Source of the DNA: an uncultured Rhodospirillales bacterium
GTDB lineage: Bacteria > Pseudomonadota > Alphaproteobacteria > Acetobacterales > Acetobacteraceae
Direction of reading: 5' to 3'
NCBI GenBank assembly: GCA_903928045.1
Contig: CAIYPH010000761.1
Coordinates: 1-10,393 of the forward strand
DNA length: 10,393 bases
The position numbers were made by a program, and so were the translations under genes. The notes under the pieces were generated by a model. The model was not told the DNA's origin. It did not search any database and worked only from the letters and a program-made list of their open reading frames with translations. Of this stretch, positions 6,789-10,393 are shown in pieces. Every line of letters starts with the position of its first letter. Position 1 is the stretch's first letter.

Positions 6789-8008
6789 AGTTGCGCCTTC
6801 AGGGCCGCCAGCAGCCGGTCGTCCTCCTCGGGCAGATCGGCATACTCGGCGCCGCGATCGGCGGCATCGGGATCGCGCGCCCAGTCCTGCGGGAACAGCG
6901 CCACCGAGGTTTCCTTGAACGGCTTCGGTGGTGGAATGGGCGCGTTGGTCACCGCGGCGTAGAGGGCGGTGCACAAATCCCCCCCCGCCAGCGCCCCCAG
7001 ATGCGACAACGGCGTCGGCCGCGCGTTGAAGCGGAGGAACCAGAGCTGCCCGGTGCTGTCATCGCGCATGAAGTCGAGACCGCCGAACCCGGTGAAGCCG
7101 AAACGGCCGACCAGTTTCTGCCCGGCATCAGCCATCGCCGGCTCATGGATCAACCGCACGACGCTACTCGCGCCGCTGCCTGGCGGATAGACGCGCTCGG
7201 AAATGGCTGCGATGCCGCCGAGCCACCGCCCATCATAGGCAACCACGGTATAGGAGGCCGGTCGGCCAGGGATGACCGCTTCGATCGCCATCTGCGATCC
7301 GTCCCCGAGGGGCCTGGTGATGTCGCCCGCCAGATGGAAACCGGTACGCAGGGACCAGTAGGCGTAGCGCGCGGCCCGCCGCAGCCCGCCGGCCTGCGTT
7401 TCATCCTGCGTCAGTGCTGCGTATCCCGCGTGAAGCTCGGCGCTGTTGGCGCAGATGCGCACCTGGTCGCCGCCGATCCGGCCGCCGCGCGTCAGCACAA
7501 CCGGCCAGCCGTGATCGCGCGCGAACCCCTCGGCCGATTGCAGATAGGGCACCGGAGCGCTCGGCGGCGCGGGAATGCCGAGCAGGCCAGCCATTTTGCG
7601 GGCCAGCGGCCGGCTGGTGCGCACCGCGAACGTCCGCGCCTCGCCGAGCGATCGCAGCACGATTTCGCGAACCATTGGCGGGATCATCACCCGCAGCTGG
7701 CCGCCAGGTCCGCGCGCGCCATCCCAGGACATCGCGATGTTTTGCAGCAGATGCACCGCCGTCTCGTCGCACGGCACCACCAGCCGCGGCGCGAACCCTT
7801 CGATGGTCCGCAGAACCGGGCCGAGCACGCCGAGGCGCACCAGGTCGGGTGACAGCGCGTAGCGGAAGTCGACATGGCGGGACGTGGCGAGCAACCCTTC
7901 GGGATCCGCGAGGATGCCGATCTCGAAGCCCGCCTTGCGCAGCACGCGCGGCAGGCGGGTCGGCCCGAACCAGTCGGCCATGGAGATCAGAAGGATGCGA
8001 GGTCGCAT
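6773..8008 (-). CDS. Divergent ATP-grasp domain protein
   Basis: A 411-residue protein from ATG 8008, with GAGG eleven bases upstream (a weak site); MADWF at residue 10 is an alternative start but would cut the first beta strand. Residues 1-130 look like the Rossmann-like pre-ATP-grasp domain (RILLISMADWFG, then VVPCDETAVHLLQ at 77-89). Residues ~135-335 are the ATP-grasp region: VVLTRGGRIGGDQV (170-183) is the glycine-rich loop, AIEAVIPGRPASYTVVAYDG (241-260) holds the adenine-side Glu and the following strand, GFGGLDFM (307-314) a conserved Asp, and FLRFNARPTP (324-333) the metal-binding signature. In typical enzymes the latter reads E-x-N-P-R; here Glu is Arg326 and Pro is Ala329, while Asn328 and Arg330 remain. 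The usual Lys in the first loop is also not obvious. ATP-grasp enzymes ligate a carboxylate to an amine or thiol through an acyl phosphate. Substrate unknown, and activity is uncertain. Confidence 0.8.
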   Translation of the reverse strand: MRPRILLISMADWFGPTRLPRVLRKAGFEIGILADPEGLLATSRHVDFRYALSPDLVRLGVLGPVLRTIEGFAPRLVVPCDETAVHLLQNIAMSWDGARGPGGQLRVMIPPMVREIVLRSLGEARTFAVRTSRPLARKMAGLLGIPAPPSAPVPYLQSAEGFARDHGWPVVLTRGGRIGGDQVRICANSAELHAGYAALTQDETQAGGLRRAARYAYWSLRTGFHLAGDITRPLGDGSQMAIEAVIPGRPASYTVVAYDGRWLGGIAAISERVYPPGSGASSVVRLIHEPAMADAGQKLVGRFGFTGFGGLDFMRDDSTGQLWFLRFNARPTPLSHLGALAGGDLCTALYAAVTNAPIPPPKPFKETSVALFPQDWARDPDAADRGAEYADLPEEDDRLLAALKAQLPRPG

Positions 8009-8223
8009 GCGCGCGCAAAATCCTCAGTGAGCCGCCTGGCAGAGCCTTGTCTTCACCAGGGACGGCAGAATTGAATGGGTTGGGGGTGCAGCGCAAGCAC
8101 TGACGTCGCGGTCTGTTCCACGAGGGCAGCGGGATCATCTACGGAACTACACTTAATCACGGAAAATTGGCACCACGAAATCACACTGAAGCACTAGGAT
8201 CATTCGGCATGGTGGAGACAAGC
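8009..8223. other. Divergent intergenic region between the ATP-grasp and TSUP genes
   Basis: These 215 bases should hold promoters for both divergent genes. The part nearer the rightward gene (about 8145-8200) is less GC-rich than its surroundings, as promoters in GC-rich genomes often are. I could not find a well-spaced -35/-10 pair on either strand. Two ribosome sites precede the rightward gene: AGGAT before ATG 8209 and GGAG before ATG 8224. No RNA gene or strong hairpin is visible. Confidence 0.4.
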
Positions 8224-9012
8224 ATGGCCGGAACTCTTCCAATCGACCCGCTTTACAGCCTTTCCGGATTCCTGGTGGGTGTCCTGGTCGGGCAAACCGG
8301 CGTCGGTGGTGGCTCGCTGATGACGCCGCTGCTGGTGCTGATGTTCGGCATCCATCCCGCCACCGCCGTCGGGACCGACCTGCTGTTCGCCGCCGCGACC
8401 AAGACCGTCGGCACCCTGACCCATGGTGTCCACGGCACGGTGAACTGGCGCATCACCCGCCTGCTTGCCTATGGCAGCGTGCCGGCCACGCTGTTGACGC
8501 TGCTGGCGATGTCGCGCTTTGAGACGCTCGGCACCGGCAGCGCGCGGCTGCTGTCGAGCAGTCTCGGCGTCGCGCTGGTGCTTACGTCGATGGCGGTGCT
8601 CTCGCGCCGCCACATTCTCGCCTACACCGCGCGGAAAATGCCGTGGCTCGACGGGCCGCATGTCGCCACCGCCACCGTGGTGCTTGGCGCCGTGATGGGC
8701 GTGCTGGTCACGCTCTCCTCGGTCGGTGCCGGCGCGATCGGGATGACGGTGCTGGTGGTGCTGTATCGCCGCATCCCGCTGCCGCAGCTCATCGGCTCGG
8801 ACATCGCGCACGCCGTGCCGCTGACCCTGATCGCCGGCATCGGCCACTGGTTCGTTGGCTCGGTCGACTGGATGCTGCTCGTGTCGCTGCTGGCGGGGTC
8901 CATCCCCGGCATCATCATCGGCACGCTGATGTCCGTCCGGCTGCCCGACTACATCCTGCGCCCGATCCTGGCGATCACCCTGCTGATGGTCGGCGGCAAG
9001 CTGCTGCTCTAG
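8224..9012 (+). CDS. TauE/SafE (TSUP) family membrane exporter
   Basis: A 262-residue inner-membrane protein from ATG 8224, chosen because GGAG lies six bases upstream; ATG 8209 (267 residues, AGGA nine bases upstream) is also possible. It has the two-repeat, seven-to-eight-helix form of the 4-toluene sulfonate uptake permease family. The first repeat carries GQTGVGGGSLMTPLL (23-37), HPATAVGTDL (44-53) and HGVHGTVNW (67-75). The second carries SSVGAGAIGMT (165-175), GSDIAHAVPL (191-200) and GSIPGIIIGT (225-234). These are the standard paired glycine-rich signatures. Family members move sulfite, sulfoacetate or other organosulfur or carboxylate anions; the cargo here cannot be read from sequence. 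A dehydrogenase of the SDR family follows 70 bases downstream on the same strand and may be co-regulated. No sulfur-metabolism gene is visible nearby. Confidence 0.9.
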   Translation: MAGTLPIDPLYSLSGFLVGVLVGQTGVGGGSLMTPLLVLMFGIHPATAVGTDLLFAAATKTVGTLTHGVHGTVNWRITRLLAYGSVPATLLTLLAMSRFETLGTGSARLLSSSLGVALVLTSMAVLSRRHILAYTARKMPWLDGPHVATATVVLGAVMGVLVTLSSVGAGAIGMTVLVVLYRRIPLPQLIGSDIAHAVPLTLIAGIGHWFVGSVDWMLLVSLLAGSIPGIIIGTLMSVRLPDYILRPILAITLLMVGGKLLL

Positions 9013-9019
9013 CGACGGC

Positions 9020-9065
9020 ATTTTGACCGTTGGGAGGCCCGGTGATACCCATCGTCCGTCAAAAT
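9020..9065 (+). promoter_or_regulatory. Inverted repeat and possible promoter upstream of the SDR gene
   Basis: ATTTTGAC (9020-9027) is repeated inverted and exactly as GTCAAAAT (9058-9065), with 30 bases between, in the 70-bp gap before the oxidoreductase. TTGACC (9023-9028) inside the left arm could serve as a -35 box, with TACCCA (9046-9051) 17 bases on as a poor -10. The arrangement fits an operator flanking a promoter, but could also be a long-loop hairpin or chance. Confidence 0.3.
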
Positions 9066-9082
9066 CACAGGGGCGCCCAGAC

Positions 9083-9838
9083 ATGAATCCGTTCGATCTC
9101 ACCGGCAAGGTTGCCATTGTCACCGGCGGCAATGGCGGCATCGGCCTCGGCATGGCGGGCGGCCTCGCCGCCGCCGGCGCCAAGGTGGTGCTCTCCGGCC
9201 GCAACCAGGCCAAGGGCGACAAGGCGGCGGCCGAGCTCGGCCATGGCGCGATCTTCATCGCCGCGGATGTGACCAGGAAGGCCGAGTGCGAGAAGCTTGT
9301 GGCCGAGACCGTGGCGCGCTGTGGCCGGCTCGATATCCTCGTCAACAACGCCGGCATCGCCATCCGCAAGTTCCCGCACCAGTACGAGGAGGCGGAGTGG
9401 CATCGGGTGATGGACACCAACATGACCAGCGCCTTCCTGATGAGCCAGGCGGCCTATCCGCACATGGTCACCGCCGGTGGTGGCAAGGTGATCAATATCG
9501 GCTCGGTGATGACCTGGTTCGGCGCCCCGCATGCCGCGCCTTACGCCGCGAGCAAGGGCGCGATCTCGCAGTTCACCAAGGCGACCGCGGCGGCCTGGGC
9601 CAAGGACGGCATCCAGTGCAACTGCGTGATGCCCGGCTGGATCGACACCGAGCTCACCGAGGCGGCGCGTACCCAGGTGCCCGGCCTCAACGAAATGGTG
9701 CTCGCCCGCACCCCGGCAGCGCGCTGGGGCGTGCCGGCCGACCTCGCGGGGATCGCAGTGTTCCTGGCCGCGCCGGCCTCAAACTTTGTGACCGGTGCGG
9801 ATATTCCCTGCGACGGCGGCTACATGTCGCGCGGCTGA
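9083..9838 (+). CDS. Classical short-chain dehydrogenase/reductase (SDR) oxidoreductase
   Basis: A 251-residue cytoplasmic enzyme, the usual length for classical SDRs. ATG 9083 has AGGGG nine bases upstream and places the first beta strand at the family position; an in-frame TTG at 9023 would add an atypical leader. The cofactor loop is TGGNGGIG (14-21), ADV (61-63) holds the adenine-contacting Asp, NNAG is at 88-91, and the catalytic tetrad is Asn113, Ser141, Tyr154 and Lys158 (YAASK). PGW (184-186) follows the active site and GADIPCDGGY (238-247) is the usual C-terminal motif. The Arg after the second strand (SGRN, 38-41) hints at NADP(H) preference. The best general resemblance is to the 2-dehydro-3-deoxygluconate/gluconate 5-dehydrogenase and FabG-like groups, but substrate is not predictable. 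It sits behind the TSUP exporter and ends at a strong terminator. All key residues are intact. Confidence 0.93.
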   Translation: MNPFDLTGKVAIVTGGNGGIGLGMAGGLAAAGAKVVLSGRNQAKGDKAAAELGHGAIFIAADVTRKAECEKLVAETVARCGRLDILVNNAGIAIRKFPHQYEEAEWHRVMDTNMTSAFLMSQAAYPHMVTAGGGKVINIGSVMTWFGAPHAAPYAASKGAISQFTKATAAAWAKDGIQCNCVMPGWIDTELTEAARTQVPGLNEMVLARTPAARWGVPADLAGIAVFLAAPASNFVTGADIPCDGGYMSRG

Positions 9839-9860
9839 TCCGGCGGGCAATATTCTGAAC

Positions 9861-9893
9861 GCGGCGCGGTCATAATGATGGCCGCGCCGTTTT
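9861..9893 (+). terminator. Intrinsic terminator of the SDR gene
   Basis: CGGCGCGG (9862-9869) pairs perfectly with CCGCGCCG (9882-9889). The pairing continues inward through T-G, C-G, A-T and T-A to an AATG tetraloop, making a 12-pair stem followed at once by TTTT (9890-9893). It begins 23 bases after the SDR stop, the usual place and form for rho-independent termination. Confidence 0.88.
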
Positions 9894-9897
9894 CATG

Positions 9898-9913
9898 CCC
9901 GCCGCTTGGCGGG
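9898..9913. other. Second perfect hairpin just after the terminator
   Basis: CCCGCC (9898-9903), loop GCTT, GGCGGG (9908-9913). It starts four bases beyond the T-run of the terminator. No good T-run follows on the plus strand; ATTT comes seven bases later. It may be a backup terminator or a structure able to act on leftward transcription. Confidence 0.4.
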
Positions 9914-10032
9914 GGTGATTTCCCGGTAGGAGACACCGATCTCGGATGCGATCGGATCGCCGGGTCGGAGCTGACGAGAATTGTGCCGGGCCGCGCATCC
10001 AATGTCGATTTTCTGCGTAACGGAGGGTGAGG

Positions 10033-10055
10033 CTGCATGTCTTCCCGATGTGCAG
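10033..10055 (+). other. Hairpin in the leader of the repeat-protein gene
   Basis: CTGCATGTC (10033-10041), loop TTCCC, GATGTGCAG (10047-10055) forms nine pairs, two of them G-U. It lies about 110 bases before ATG 10164, probably within the untranslated leader if the promoter is further upstream. It could affect mRNA stability or expression; no known RNA family is recognised. Confidence 0.3.
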
Positions 10056-10163
10056 CACTTGCAGCGCCCGGCAACGACGCGGCCGGACCTGACAAGGGAC
10101 GCAAAGGATCGACCGCCCACAACCCGCGCCATGAAACGGCGCTGAAACCGAAGGAATGCAGCC

Positions 10164-10393
10164 ATGCGTATCAAGGAACTTCTCGCCGGCACCGCCCTGG
10201 TTCTCGCCCTCTCGACCGGCGCTTTCGCGCAGACCGCGCAGATGAACCCCGCCTGCAACAAGGCCCCGACCCTGGCTGGCGCCTCGGGCAGCGAGGCCCC
10301 GAAGCTGGCCGGTGCGTCGGGCAGCGAGGCCCCGAAGCTGGCCGGTGCGTCGGGCAGCGAGGCCCCGAAGCTGGCCGGTGCGTCGGGCAGCGA
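10164..10393 (+). CDS. Secreted tandem-repeat protein, N-terminal part only
   Basis: The gene starts at ATG 10164 with AAGGA eight bases upstream and is open to the right edge; 76 full codons are visible. Residues 1-22 are a classic Sec signal peptide: the basic start MRIKE, a hydrophobic core LLAGTALVLALS, and an AFA|Q signal peptidase I site. The mature part begins QTAQMNPACNKAPT with a single Cys (31), and from residue 37 is made of an 11-residue repeat LAGASGSEAPK: three full copies and part of a fourth. Each unit has one Glu and one Lys with small residues and Pro, so it is net neutral and probably extended or disordered. The protein is exported to the periplasm or outside. I do not recognise the family. 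It follows a strong terminator and so has its own transcription. Total length and any C-terminal domain are outside the window. Confidence 0.82.
   Translation, partial: MRIKELLAGTALVLALSTGAFAQTAQMNPACNKAPTLAGASGSEAPKLAGASGSEAPKLAGASGSEAPKLAGASGS
10272..10393 (+). repeat. In-frame 33-bp tandem repeat array (truncated by the window edge)
   Basis: Units lie at 10272-10304, 10305-10337, 10338-10370 and 10371-10393 (23 bases, incomplete). Units 2 and 3 are identical, and the visible part of 4 is identical to them. Unit 1 differs at three third-codon positions, all synonymous (GCT/GCC, GGC/GGT, GCC/GCG). The unit length is a multiple of three, so copy-number change would keep the frame. The degenerate KAPT just before unit 1 may be the remnant of an older unit end. 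Confidence 0.96.

Larger units (their letters stand above)
9839..10163 (+). other. 325-bp non-coding region between the SDR and repeat-protein genes
   Basis: Holds the SDR terminator (9861-9893), a second perfect hairpin (9898-9913), an inverted repeat CCGATC/GATCGG around 9938-9957, and a further hairpin at 10033-10055. AAGGA (10151-10155) is the ribosome site of the following gene. A reading frame at 10037 preceded by GGAGG stays open into the repeats, but lacks any protein-like character. No convincing -35/-10 pair, tRNA or known riboswitch could be recognised. Confidence 0.5.

Noticed and set aside
8200..9423. Leftward 407-codon open frame across the TSUP and SDR genes
   Set aside because: It spans two well-supported genes and the gap between them, and has low-complexity, His/Gln-rich sequence with no motif.
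10037..10393. Alternative frame starting at ATG 10037 with GGAGG upstream, open to the edge
   Set aside because: The repeat unit is free of stops in this frame simply because of its composition. The product is Arg/Gly/Pro-rich without a signal peptide, whereas ATG 10164 gives a textbook signal peptide and a good ribosome site.
10272..10393. CRISPR-like array because of regularly spaced identical units
   Set aside because: Units are directly adjacent with no unique spacers, stay in frame with the signal peptide, and differ only at silent sites: a coding tandem repeat.

Overview
The window is strongly GC-rich, with genes packed on both strands and G/C-ending codons throughout. Protein types such as a DUF3429 membrane protein, a TSUP exporter and a CNNM/CorC-type protein, together with base composition, suggest an alphaproteobacterium, possibly in Rhodospirillales/Acetobacteraceae. 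That placement is inference; there is no rRNA or tRNA here to test it. I see no insertion sequence, integrase, CRISPR array, phage gene, tRNA or rRNA.

Positions 1-3502 hold a cell-surface glycan or glycolipid group. A leftward, translationally overlapping operon encodes a family 2 glycosyltransferase (1855-1019), a sugar-nucleotidyltransferase-like protein (1022-282) and the N-terminal part of a LPG-synthase-type (UPF0104/YbhN) membrane protein that runs off the left edge. A 57-bp gap with a consensus-like -35 box separates it from a rightward 529-residue polytopic membrane protein resembling GT-C glycosyltransferases. The set suggests assembly of a lipid-linked or envelope sugar, but the product is unknown.

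Positions 3503-5367 are all leftward: an EamA/DMT-family permease whose stop abuts the GT-C stop with no spacer, a small coiled-coil-like protein of unknown function, and a DUF3429 membrane protein with a textbook ribosome site before a GTG start. Positions 5477-8008 are a second zero-spacer convergent pair: a CNNM/HlyC/CorC family protein (rightward) and a divergent ATP-grasp protein (leftward) whose metal-binding signature is altered.

Positions 8224-9838 read rightward: a TauE/SafE-type anion exporter, then a classical SDR oxidoreductase ended by a strong intrinsic terminator. After a 325-bp gap with several hairpins comes the start of a secreted protein built from 11-residue tandem repeats, cut by the right edge in its fourth copy. 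This repeat gene is the least familiar element. Most of the rest are recognisable families in ordinary chromosomal arrangement, and I do not claim a proven new system.
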